Below, in pieces: positions 8,759 through 19,000 of a DNA stretch of 64,000 nucleotides (the first letter of the stretch is position 1; every line of letters starts with the position of its first letter). The position numbers and the translations under genes are program-made. Location: positions 1 to 64,000 of the forward strand of contig CAZGJN010000018.1 of NCBI GenBank assembly GCA_964526645.1, given 5' to 3'. The notes beneath the pieces are model-generated. The model made no database searches, was not told the DNA's origin, and was given only the letters and a program-made list of their open reading frames with translations. This DNA is from JADJNW01 sp964526645. GTDB lineage: Bacteria > Bacteroidota > Bacteroidia > Chitinophagales > Saprospiraceae.

Positions 8759-8772
8759 GTGATTTTTATCAC
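8759..8772. promoter_or_regulatory. CRP/FNR-type dyad upstream of ccoS
   Basis: A perfect palindrome GTGAT-TTTT-ATCAC, close to the FNR consensus TTGAT-N4-ATCAA and to CRP half-sites. It lies in the divergent gap, about 135 bp upstream of the ccoS ATG and 55 bp upstream of the J-domain gene ATG. A near copy occurs at 61501-61514 upstream of trxB. Confidence 0.5.
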
Positions 8773-8827
8773 TCTGGGCCTTAACCAATTGCGCTTTTGT
8801 GGTGTTTCTTTTGAAAAATTGCTTGTT

Positions 8828-9478
8828 ATGCTCACTGAAAAAGATAAAGAAGCGATTGTGAAGTATTTTGGTATGCCCTTAGAGGACCTTGATTTGGAGC
8901 AGTTACGAAAAATTCACCGAGAACTGCGTGCCAAATTCCACCCCGATAATTTTGAGAAATTTGAAGATGAAACGGTGCGCGAAATGGCAACCGAACGCTT
9001 TCAATTGATAGAAAACCTGGCTACTCAAATCGAGCAGCATTTATCGAATAAAACCCTGGGCTTTGGTACAAAGCGCCAAGCCGATGTACCTTTTATGCAG
9101 GGAGGAGCTTTGTTTGCCATCCGCAAACTGAAAATAGAACTTATCACTTCCGATAAAGATTTGAAATACCACCTGTTTGGTACTTTTTATCGCTGGTTGC
9201 AATATGGCGATACTTTCAAAATTCCAGATACAAAAGCCTCCATTGTGATGGACGAAGATCATCAGGGCAATCGTATTGGCTTCCAGGAAACCATTCGCAT
9301 GTATCTGACGTTTGGGGAGGAAGATTCCATTGAAGCGATCGTAGCCTGGCTTTTCCCGAAAATACAAGGCAGGGCAAGCCGATTGCTCATAGCAGGAGAT
9401 AGTATTGAGATTGATCCCTTTGAGATTTTATATGCCATTCGGAAAGCGTCATTTCTTCGGCTTGAAGCGCCACAATGA
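8828..9478 (+). CDS. J-domain-like protein of unknown function
   Basis: A 216-residue soluble protein. I start it at the ATG at 8828; the open frame extends to 8750 but that leader lies over the CRP/FNR-like dyad and is not protein-like. Residues 1-60 look like a short J domain: helix, then His38-Pro39-Asp40-Asn41 (KFHPDN), then a second helix ending in the ERFQLIENLATQIE segment. The HPD tripeptide is the part of DnaJ that stimulates Hsp70. The remaining ~150 residues form an alpha/beta region without a G/F linker or zinc fingers, so it is not DnaJ itself. It is divergent from ccoS and convergent with the SDR gene (5 bp between stops). Partner and role are unknown. Confidence 0.75.
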   Translation: MLTEKDKEAIVKYFGMPLEDLDLEQLRKIHRELRAKFHPDNFEKFEDETVREMATERFQLIENLATQIEQHLSNKTLGFGTKRQADVPFMQGGALFAIRKLKIELITSDKDLKYHLFGTFYRWLQYGDTFKIPDTKASIVMDEDHQGNRIGFQETIRMYLTFGEEDSIEAIVAWLFPKIQGRASRLLIAGDSIEIDPFEILYAIRKASFLRLEAPQ

Positions 9479-9483
9479 TAAGC

Positions 9484-10242
9484 TTAAGAACGCAAATAAG
9501 AAGCACCATTTATATCCAAAATACAGCCGGTCGTAAAGGCAGCTTCATCCGAAGCGAGGAAAAGGATGGCGTGGGCAACCTCCTCCGCGCTGGCTACCCG
9601 CCCCAGGGGACTCTGGTTTTTAATAGCTTCGCCGGCAGGGCTATGGAGCAGGGTCTCTGCCATGTCGGTTTCAACAAATCCCGGCGCTACCACCCCTACA
9701 AAAATATGGTGTTTTGCTAATGCTTGTGCCAATGACTGGCTCAGGGCATTCAAGCCAGCTTTGCTTGCACCGTATGCCGGATAGTCGGGTTCGCCCCGAA
9801 AAGCACCGCGAGAGGAGACATTCACAATGTGCCCACCGCCTTGTTTTATCATGTGTTGCGCTGCGCAATAACAAGTGTTGGCTGCCCCGATGAGGTTGAT
9901 TTGGAGCGTATCGAGCCAGGCTTTTTGCCATTTGTCATAATCTGTTGCCGCAATCGGATGAGGTAGATAGACTCCTGCATTGTTGACCAGAATATCCAGG
10001 GTACCAAATTCTTTTACCACAGCGGCCACCATTTGCTGTACCGCTTCCGGGCGAGCAATGTCGGCTTTGATAGCAAAATGCCCTTCGCCGGCTAACATTT
10101 CACAGGTAGCATAAGCCGCTTCGCTGTTATTTCTGAAATTAATAGCCACCAGTGCTCCTTTTTGGGCGAAAGCCAGCGCAGTCGCTCTGCCAATGCCGCG
10201 CGAACCACCTGTGATGAGTACCGTTTTGCCTGTGAATGTCAA
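9484..10242 (-). CDS. Short-chain dehydrogenase/reductase, FabG-like
   Basis: A 252-residue classical SDR. The cofactor motif TGGSRGIG lies at 11-18 and NNAG at 87-90; Asn116, Ser143 or Ser144 (NVSS), Tyr157 and Lys161 (YGASK) make up the catalytic tetrad, and PGFVETDM follows. It ends with the usual substrate-region helix and a glycine-rich ILDINGA strand. It reduces a ketone or oxidises an alcohol with NAD(P)H; similarity is closest to 3-oxoacyl-ACP reductases, but fabG function cannot be assumed without the fatty-acid gene cluster, which is absent here. It is divergent from hemW. Confidence 0.85.
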   Translation of the reverse strand: MTFTGKTVLITGGSRGIGRATALAFAQKGALVAINFRNNSEAAYATCEMLAGEGHFAIKADIARPEAVQQMVAAVVKEFGTLDILVNNAGVYLPHPIAATDYDKWQKAWLDTLQINLIGAANTCYCAAQHMIKQGGGHIVNVSSRGAFRGEPDYPAYGASKAGLNALSQSLAQALAKHHIFVGVVAPGFVETDMAETLLHSPAGEAIKNQSPLGRVASAEEVAHAILFLASDEAAFTTGCILDINGASYLRS

Positions 10243-10327
10243 GTTTTTTTGTTTTAAAACGAAAGATAAAAATTTTAATCGGGAGATGTTGTATTTTGCC
10301 CAACCAATCCAAAATAAGTTGATTGCT

Positions 10328-11479
10328 ATGTCGGGTTTGTACCTTCATATTCCATTTTGTAAGCAAGCTTGCCATTATTGCAACTTTCACTTTTCTACTT
10401 CACTGAAGTACAAAGGGGAAATGGTAGCAGCGCTTTTGCAGGAAATGGAATGGCGCAAGGATTACCTCGATGGTGCCGCGCTCCGTTCGATTTATTTTGG
10501 CGGTGGTACGCCTTCCTTGTTGAGTGATGAAGAGTTGCAGCTTATTTTTGAAAAAATCTACAAATTGTTTGAAGTAGAACCCGATGCTGAAATCACATTG
10601 GAAGCCAATCCTGATGATTTGATGGTAGCAAAATTGATGGCTTTGCGCCAAACGCCGGTGAACAGGCTCAGTATCGGCATTCAATCGTTTTTTGAAGCAG
10701 ATTTGCGATTTATGAATCGGGCACATACTGCCGAAGAAGCGAAGGATTGTATTGAAAATGCGCTGTCGGTTGGTTTTCAGAACCTCACCGTTGACCTCAT
10801 CTACGGCGCGCCTACTACGCCGGATACCCACTGGGAAGCCAATTTACAGACAGTTTTTGATTATCAGATTCCTCACGTTTCCTGCTATGCCCTCACGGTA
10901 GAACCCAAAACTGCACTGGATCATTTTATAAAAACAGGCAAAACCCCCGCTGTGGATGAAGAACAAGCCGCCCGGCAATTTGAAACCCTGATGCGGCTCA
11001 TGCGCGCGCAGGGCTACGAGCACTACGAAATTTCCAATTTTGCCAAACCAGGGCACTATGCTCGGCACAACTCAAGTTATTGGCTCGGAGCGCCCTATCT
11101 CGGTATCGGTCCCGCTGCACATTCCTTCGATGGCTCAAGCCGGCAATGGAATATCGCCCACAATGCGAACTACCTCAAAACTATTGCTGAGAATCACGCA
11201 CTTGGGCACTATCCTCCCCAACTTTTTGAAATAGAATCCCTTACACCGGCGCAACGCTATAACGAATACATTATGACTTCCTTGCGTACCAACTGGGGTT
11301 GCAATGTGCTACATATCAAAAACATACAAGAAAAGTTTGAAACTTACTTCCTTCATCATGTTCAGCCGTATCTTCGCAGTGGATTGATTATCAATGACAA
11401 AACTGTGTTTTTCCTTACGGATCAAGGTCGTTTATTGGCAGATAAAATAGCAACGGAATTGTTTTGGGAGGATGAATAA
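10328..11479 (+). CDS. hemW: Radical SAM haem chaperone HemW
   Basis: A 383-residue protein from the ATG at 10328. The open frame extends 45 codons upstream, but homologues begin just before the radical-SAM motif, as here. Cys11, Cys15 and Cys18 (CKQACHYC) bind the [4Fe-4S] cluster. The GGGTPS motif and the NRLSIGIQSF segment are typical of the CPDH-like HemN/HemW group. It lacks the extra N-terminal cysteine arrangement of true HemN, so HemW, which binds haem and helps deliver it to respiratory enzymes, is preferred over coproporphyrinogen oxidase. Proximity to the cbb3 genes fits a haem-delivery role (inference). Confidence 0.88.
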   Translation: MSGLYLHIPFCKQACHYCNFHFSTSLKYKGEMVAALLQEMEWRKDYLDGAALRSIYFGGGTPSLLSDEELQLIFEKIYKLFEVEPDAEITLEANPDDLMVAKLMALRQTPVNRLSIGIQSFFEADLRFMNRAHTAEEAKDCIENALSVGFQNLTVDLIYGAPTTPDTHWEANLQTVFDYQIPHVSCYALTVEPKTALDHFIKTGKTPAVDEEQAARQFETLMRLMRAQGYEHYEISNFAKPGHYARHNSSYWLGAPYLGIGPAAHSFDGSSRQWNIAHNANYLKTIAENHALGHYPPQLFEIESLTPAQRYNEYIMTSLRTNWGCNVLHIKNIQEKFETYFLHHVQPYLRSGLIINDKTVFFLTDQGRLLADKIATELFWEDE

Positions 11480-11500
11480 AAAATATTTTTGTTTTAAAAC

Positions 11501-11531
11501 TTGACAAATAAAAACAAATTGTGTATTTTTG
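11501..11531 (+). promoter_or_regulatory. Bacteroidota-type promoter of the antirepressor gene
   Basis: TTG at 11501-11503, a 20-bp spacer and TATTTTTG at 11524-11531 match the -33/-7 consensus TTG and TAnnTTTG exactly. Transcription would start near 11538, after the possible start at 11521 and before the ATG at 11551, which supports the shorter protein. Confidence 0.7.
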
Positions 11532-11550
11532 TTTTCAAATACAAGTTGTT

Positions 11551-12348
11551 ATGGATTTGCAAGTATTAATCAGCAAAAAAGGCACAAAAGTTGTCACGGC
11601 GAGCCACTTACATCAGGTATTAGAATTACCCAATCATCACTACGCCATCAATCTGAAAAAATGGCTGTCAGAGGTGTATGAATTCAAAAACGGGATTCGA
11701 AAGCCTTCTAATATGCAGGACTATGCCCCGCGGCAGGTAAAGGATTCGCCTATAATAGAGGATTATTATTTTACAATCGAATTTGCCAAGCTGGTCACCC
11801 TGCTATCCAAAAGCAAAGTGAAAATGAAATATGCCAAGTGGTTGTTGTCTTTGGAAGACGAGCGTGCAGAAGCCATTACGAAAGAACAAGTAGTGGTAGT
11901 GCTGGATTTGGTCAAAGCGATGAGTTCTGTCTCTTGCCAGGAAACGTGCGAACGCCAGCACCTCAAAACTTATGAAGAACGAAATGGTGGCAAAGCTTCC
12001 AACTGGTGGAAGCACCGCGCCGAAGTGCTTGGATATACTGCGGAGGAACTTCGAGGGAAAGTGGAACATATCGGTAAAACGATCAGTGGAAAATCTCAAA
12101 GACATCTACTGATGCAGGTTGATAAATACGAAATGATTCGAGCTGGTGTGATTGATTTGTTTATGGCGCTGGGCAAAAGCGAGTACTACGCGCGTAGCAT
12201 GGGCGATATGGCAAAAACATTTGCGGAAGTGCTTCAAGTAGAAATTGTAGATGATCGCCACACGGATCAATTGTTTGCACCATCTGCAAGCAGCGAAAAA
12301 GTCCATGAAATCAAAAAAATAGAACAAACACTACGTTTGAGTGCCTGA
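11551..12348 (+). CDS. AntA/AntB-type antirepressor-like protein, stand-alone
   Basis: A 265-residue protein from the ATG at 11551 (an upstream in-frame start at 11521 lies inside the predicted promoter). Residues ~8-105 resemble the phage AntA/AntB antirepressor domain: VVTASHLHQVLEL, then a NLKKWLSEVYEF helix, then EDYYFTIEFAKLVTLLSKS and a MKYAKWLLSLEDE helix, matching the pattern I-D-Y-x-x-T-x-x-x-A-K of the family. In phages such proteins counter a repressor. The C-terminal half is helical with charged segments and is not recognised. No phage, integrase or repressor gene is nearby. The 3' end overlaps the convergent gene at 12331 by 18 bp. The host target is unknown. Confidence 0.65.
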   Translation: MDLQVLISKKGTKVVTASHLHQVLELPNHHYAINLKKWLSEVYEFKNGIRKPSNMQDYAPRQVKDSPIIEDYYFTIEFAKLVTLLSKSKVKMKYAKWLLSLEDERAEAITKEQVVVVLDLVKAMSSVSCQETCERQHLKTYEERNGGKASNWWKHRAEVLGYTAEELRGKVEHIGKTISGKSQRHLLMQVDKYEMIRAGVIDLFMALGKSEYYARSMGDMAKTFAEVLQVEIVDDRHTDQLFAPSASSEKVHEIKKIEQTLRLSA

Positions 12349-12981
12349 TGGCTGTTGCTCTCGCCAGTATGGTTCTATATCCTTTAGTTGAGTGTAGAGG
12401 ATGCCATACTGCTGCTCAATTTCTTTGCCCATCAAGGATTGTATTTCGCGATTGATGCTTTCCATCCATTTTACTCGGCGTTCATAACCAATTGTTTGTA
12501 ATTTTTGAAGCTCATTATTAATATCGGAGGAAGTAGAAAGGCTTTTTGTAATGAGATTTAGTTCATTGGCATAATCCTTGATGAGGTACTCTATTTCGTC
12601 AATTTTGACACTAATTGGTTTGCTACTGTGTGGCTTTAACTTGCCTAAGGCTTGCTTTAAAACATTGAGAGGGGTATTTATTTTTAGAATAAAAGCAGCA
12701 ATATCTAATTGGAAGTGCTGGGCAGCCTGTTGCGATTCTTCTAATCCGCCGCTCAGCGCTTCGTGGATAAAATCAAAGGTAAGGGTATAAATTGCTCTGG
12801 GGTCTGTTTTAACTTGCAAAAACAGCTGATCAGCTTCCGATAAATAAGCTGTATACATTTCCAGGCGTTTTTGAAGCGCGGTTGTTTTTTGTTTGATGCG
12901 CCATTGTCGCCATAAAAGGGCAATGGCCAATACCCATCCTACTACTGCTAATACGATCAACAGAATAACATACAATTTCAT
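12331..12981 (-). CDS. Membrane-anchored helical protein downstream of the giant adhesin
   Basis: A 216-residue protein. One N-terminal membrane helix (about 3-23) is followed by a basic stretch and then ~185 residues predicted to be almost entirely helical, with long heptad-like runs (for example around 85-165), i.e. a coiled-coil-rich cytoplasmic or periplasmic domain. There are no cysteines or catalytic motifs that I recognise. It starts 25 bp after the stop of the giant T9SS adhesin on the same strand and is probably co-transcribed with it, so a role in its export or anchoring is possible but only inferred. It overlaps the antirepressor gene tail-to-tail by 18 bp. Confidence 0.7.
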   Translation of the reverse strand: MKLYVILLIVLAVVGWVLAIALLWRQWRIKQKTTALQKRLEMYTAYLSEADQLFLQVKTDPRAIYTLTFDFIHEALSGGLEESQQAAQHFQLDIAAFILKINTPLNVLKQALGKLKPHSSKPISVKIDEIEYLIKDYANELNLITKSLSTSSDINNELQKLQTIGYERRVKWMESINREIQSLMGKEIEQQYGILYTQLKDIEPYWREQQPSGTQT

Positions 12982-13006
12982 ATACCCCTTTTTGTACTTA
13001 TCTATT

Positions 13007-16000
13007 TTATCGCAGCAACGTTATTTCCCCCTTGAAAAATTCCGTTTTTCCATCAATAAATTCTATTTCAGCATAATAGACATAAATACCAAGACTCACC
13101 TCCTGGTTTTTGAACAAACCATCCCAGCCATGTTGCGGATCATTCGGGAGGAAATCATCTTTTTGGAACATTAGGTTACCCCAGCGATCGAATATCAAAA
13201 ACTTTTTGATCATCACAACATCGTTGCCGCCATTGATATAAAAAATGTCATTACTACCGTCTTCATTGGGGCTAAAGGCAGAGGGGATGAATACGCCTCT
13301 TTCTTTGTTGACAAAAATCGTGACCTGATCGCGTGCCAAACAGCCCGCTGTATCAGCTACAGTCAGAATGTAGGTTGTGGTGGTTTGTGGGCTCACAAAG
13401 GTACGGAGCAAATCAGGTGAAGATAAACCAGCAACCGGCGACCATTGAATTTTACTTGGTATAAAATTGACCTGCCCTACCAACTCAATGCTATCACCCA
13501 ATCGGATGGTTTGGTTGTCACCCAATTCCAACTGCGCTTGAGAGGAGGCGCTGATGTTGGCCTCAAAATTTATTTCACAACCATTTGCATCTCTCACAAA
13601 TACCGTATAATTCCCCGCATTTAACCCACTCAAACGATAGGGAATGGTGTTGATAAGCCGGTAAGAGCTACCATCAAGTGAAACTTCGTACCGACCTGAG
13701 CCACCTTGCAGGGTTTCTACAAGGATAGTGCCATTATTATCACCAACACAAGTGACATCTGTTGTACTGTTTTGCAATAGAATAGGTTCTGGGGCAGTCA
13801 CTACTGCATTGTCTGTGGCTGTGCATCCCAGCGCATCGGTTACAGTCACTCTATAATTCCCCGCCCCAACATCACGCACTTGGGCAGTGGTAGCGCCATT
13901 GCTCCACTGATAAGAAAACGGTGGAAAGTTAACACCCGTGCTAACGCTCAGCACTGCGTCTTCACTATCGGCGCAGCTTACACCAAAACCACCAAAATTC
14001 GAAGCAACACTTGCAACAGCCGAGATGTCACTTACCTGGATGGTAGCGCTACCGCGAATTTCGGCCGGACAGCTGATACTTTCTACACTAATCAATTCAA
14101 TGGAATAGGTACTTGTCTGATTTGGACTGACTTGAACCGTATAGCCATCTGTAATATCATTCAATTCGATGGCGGGATTTCTACCGTCTGTGTATCGGAC
14201 ATCAAACAGTTGGGCGCCACTCAAGCGGAAGGTCAAAGTAGCTGTTTCGCCACTGCAAATACCCGTGCTACCCTCTATTGCACCGAACACCGGCGGTAGA
14301 AAACTCAATCGCACCTCAATGATGCTATCGCAACCATTTGCACTTCCTCCTGCAATCACCTCAATGCCACTTGGATTGGACTGGTCATAAACCTTGCCAT
14401 TTACCACAAGGCTTTGCCCAGGGCAAAGCGATTCTTCTACTACACTTCGGGTAGCTTGTATAAAAGAAAGGTTGATATTTACCGTTGAATCACAACCGTT
14501 GGCACTTGCTCCAGCGAGTATTTCCAAGCCATTGGGCTTATTTTGATCATAAGTAATACCATTTACAACGATACTTTCACCTTCACATAGGGTCTGATTT
14601 AAATCAAAAACAGCTGGTGCAAAGAACGATAAATTGATGTTTACCGTTGAATCACAACCATTTACACTTGCGTTAGAAATGACTTCTAAGCCCGTTGGAT
14701 TGAACTGATCGTACACCCTACCGTTGACCGTAAGGGTTTCTCCTTCACAAAGGCTAAGATTCAGATTGGAAACAGCTGCTGGAAAAAATTGCAGCGCTAC
14801 GTTCACCGTGGAGTCGCAGCCATTAGCGGCAGCCCCGATGAATATTTCAGTACCGGATGGGTTATTTCGGTTGTAAATCGTACCATTGACGATCAAGCTA
14901 TCGGTTTCACAAATGGTTTGATTGAGGTCAAAAACAATCGGCGGAAAGAAATTCAAGCTAATATTGACAATCGAATCACAACCGTTGGCGGCAGCACCCG
15001 GCAAAATCTCTGTCCCACTGGCATTCAAGAGGTTGTAAACCGTGCCATTGATCACTAAGCTGTCATTTTCGCAAATAGTGGATGCCAGATCAAACACAGC
15101 TGTTGGAAAGAATTGGAGCATCACGTTCACCGTGGAGTCGCAGCCATTAGCGGCAGCCCCGATGAATGTTTCAGTACCGGATGGATTATTTCGGTTGTAA
15201 ATCGTACCATTGACGATCAAGCTATCGGTTTCACAGATAGTTTGATTGAGATCAAAAACAATCGGCGGAAAGAAATTCAAGCTAATATTGACAATCGAAT
15301 CACAACCGTTGGCGGCAGCACCCGGCAAAATCTCTGTCCCACTGGCATTCAAGAGGTTGTAAACCGTGCCATTGATCACTAAGCTGTCATTTTCGCAAAT
15401 AGTGGCGTTCAAATCAGCCGCAGCAGGCGGAAAGAAACTTAAATTCACCATGATCGTAGAGTCGCAGCCATTGGCAGCGCCACCAGGGATGATTTCTGTA
15501 CCCGTTGGGTTACTTTGATTATAAACTGTACCGTTCACCAAGAGGCTATCGCCCAAGCAAAGCGTTTGTTGGATCGTATCCCTTCCTAATTGGCTCACAA
15601 AGAAGGTGCGCGCCTCTGATAAGGGCTGTTGGCAATTGGCATCCTGAAGGTTAATAAAATCAAATCGAATCGAATCTACATTCGTACCGAAAAAGTCACT
15701 GCACATCTCAATCGTATCCTTGACATTGAGGCTGGTGAGCGTGCCCATAAAAGAAGTGGTATTGACTGTAATTTGGTAAGATAACACAAATGGCGGCGTT
15801 CCGGTGAAATCAAGCTCAATAAAGGAACACTCGTTTGCACAAATCGGGATCGCTTGGTCAAGGGTGATATTGACCGTAGGGGAAAGAAAACTGGAGCTAA
15901 TGGAAGCATTGGCAGTTGCCGTGCAACCATTTACATCTGTGATAGTTACGATATAATTGGCAGGTGACAAGCCGGCGGGGTCTTGTGTGCCGTCGAGCGC

Positions 16001-19000
16001 ATCATTGTTCCAATCGTAAGTAAATGGGGGTGTACCACCACTGACATTCAATTCAATCGAACCATCGGCAGTGCCTGGGCAGCTTTCGTTTTGTTTGGAA
16101 ATCCCTACACTCAGGTTGCAACTGGGATCATTGATACTAAAATTGCAGGTAGTAGAACAACCATTGGCATCCGTCAATAGGATTTCATAATTGCCAACAC
16201 TCAAATTTGGAATATCAGCTGCGATGTTTTGACCCCCTGAAGCAACAGTGGTATTACCGGACACCGGCCCCGTCCAAGCAATCGTAAAAGGCGCATTGTT
16301 ACCACTGAATGTAATTTGGGCAATACCATCGCTACCACCTACCGTCGTGGCAGGGCTGAGTTGGCGGCAGCTCAGATTAAAGGGAACTGGCTCGGCAATG
16401 ATCACCGTATCAACATCCCTACAGCCGTTGGCATCTCTGGTTGTCAGAATATAAAGGCCGGCAATTAAATCCACCGCATTTGCTGCACCGTCCAGCGTAT
16501 TCACATTCCAATCAAAAACGAGCGGCGCTGTGCCTCCCGTCAGCATACTTTGAATAGCACCATCAGATCCGCCATTACAGCTTACATCAGTAGGTGTTAA
16601 ACTCACTGCCAGATCGCAGGGGAAAGTTATGTCAAAAGTGCAGGTTGCCTGACAGCCATTGGCATCGGTCACAGTGACTTGGTAAGTACCTATAACCAAG
16701 CCATTGAGCAAAACATTGCCGGGCGTATTTGCGAGTTGAGTGCCAGCCGTTGGCCCCGTCCAGGAAAGGCTATAAGGGGCGGTACCGCCATTGATAGCAA
16801 TATTTGCCTCTAATGCACTAGCCTGTTGGGCGCAATTAAGCACGAGTGCCTGCGGTTCCGTGATAGTGGCAGAAACAGTATCCCTACAGCCATTATTATC
16901 TGTAATAGTGACGGCGTAATTGCCGGGCGCAAGTCCTGCCACATTTTGTTGACCGTCTAGATTATTTGCATTCCAATCAAACATAAAAGGTGCAGCGCCA
17001 GTGATCGTAATAGAAATCATGCCGTCTTGGGCAGCATTACAACTGACGTTGGTGGCTGTAAGATTCACTGCTGGATTAGGATTGATAGCAATGGCAAAGG
17101 ACTCCTGATCAAGGCAGTTGCCGCCATCACTATCGAAAATAAAGAGGGTGAGCGAAGTAGAAATAATTTGCCCCGGATTAAAACGCGTGCCGCTACCATT
17201 GCTTCCTGTAAAATAAGCCTGATTCCCTGTGAGGTTACTCCCCGTGATAGCCGGCAAGGTATAGGCAGCACAAGCACTTTGATCCGCTATGTCATTGATC
17301 GAGGGACTCGGATTAATGGTAATAATAAAACTTTTCTCATCGCTACAAGTGCCATTGCTATCAAAAACAAATAAGGTAGTAGAAGTCGTAATTGCATCAC
17401 CTGGATTAAAGCGCGTACCGCCACCATTGGTGGCAGTAAAATAAGCCGCATTAGGCGATAAATTCATACCAGAGATAGGTGGCAAAGTATAGCTACCGCA
17501 GGTCACTTGATCGCCGGGAGGATTGATGTTGGGTGTAGTATTGATTGTGATATTGAAAGATTGCTCACTGCTACAGCCCGGTGCGCCATCAAATATGAAT
17601 AAAGTAGTAGAGGCAGTAATCGTATCGCCGGCATTATAACTCGTGCCTGTCGCATTGGATCCTGTGAAATACGCTTGGTTTCCAGTCAAATTTGTACCGC
17701 TAATAGGCGGTAAAATGTAAGCACCGCAGGCAATTTGGTCGGTAATGTCATTAATGCTTGGCGAATTGACCCCGACTACGACATGAGCGTCTGATGCTGT
17801 ACAAGTACTTGCATTTGTTACCGTGACGGTATAAGTACCCGGAGAATTAATCGTAATCGTTCTGGTAGTAGCCCCTGTACTCCAGTTATAACTCGAAAAT
17901 CCAGCGCCTGCATCCAGCGTCACATTTCCACCGGTACAAACGGCGGTTGGCCCGAGGATATTTACTGTTGGCGTTGGTAAAGATACCACTACGACATTAT
18001 CCGTGCCAGTGCAACCACTTCCTGTAGTGACCGTTACGGCGTACGTCCCTGCGGTACTGACGCTTATAGAACGAGTGCTTGCGCCGGTATTCCACAAGTA
18101 AGAAGCGAATCCTGCGCCAGCATCCAAAGTAATACTACTTCCCTGGCAAACAGAATTAGACCCCAAAATATCCACCACAACCGGCGGTGCAGCAGCTATT
18201 GAAATATTATCCGTACCCTGGCAGCCATTACTATTGGTAACAGTCACAGCGTAAGTGCCTGGTGTTGTGACTGTTATGGTTCTAGTGGTAGCTCCCGTAT
18301 TCCAGCTATAATTAGAAAACCCAGGACCCGCATCCAAGGAAATGCTACCTCCTGAACAAACAATAGTTGGACCTGTGATATTCGGATTGGGTGCAGAAAG
18401 TAAAGTCACATTTATACTTCCTGTTCCGGTACAACCGCTTGCATTGGTTACTGTTACGCTATAATTTCCAGCTGAATTAACCGAAATCGTCCGACTTGTT
18501 TGTCCTGTGTTCCAAATATAAGTGCTAAAGCCTGCGCCTGCGTCCAGTGTAGTGCTTCCACCAGGGCAAATAAGCGTACTACCAGAAATGTTGACATTTA
18601 CAGCAGGTGCATTCGAAATCGTGACATTTGCAGTATTGGTACAACCGGCGGCATTGGTGACGGTGACGGAATAGGTCCCTGCGGTATTGACAGAAATACT
18701 GGAAGTAGTATTCCCCGTTGACCAGCTATAAGAAGTGATACCTGCGCCAGAAGCGGTCAAATTGGCGGATTGCCCTGGGCAAAGGGTAGTTTGCGAAGCG
18801 TTGATGCTGACCGTTGGCGGCGTACCGGCATTAATGGTGACATTTGCAGTATTGGTACAACCGGCGGCATTGGTGACGGTGACGGAATAGGTCCCTGCGG
18901 NNNNNNNNNNNNNNNNNNNNNNNNNNNNNNNNNNNNNNNNNNNNNNNNNNNNNNNNNNNNNNNNNNNNNNNNNNNNNNNNNNNNNNNNNNNNNNNNNNNN

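Noticed and set aside
14789..15382. Two similar 89-codon plus-strand frames
   Set aside because: They are the antisense of the duplicated 324-bp adhesin repeat and have no independent support.
18831..19000. Apparent end of the adhesin N-terminal frame and a separate 1,917-residue gene starting at 18760
   Set aside because: The break is created by the 100-N placeholder, which is out of phase. The repeat unit predicts a 36-bp fill that rejoins the frames; the TTG start at 18760 lies in mid-repeat.
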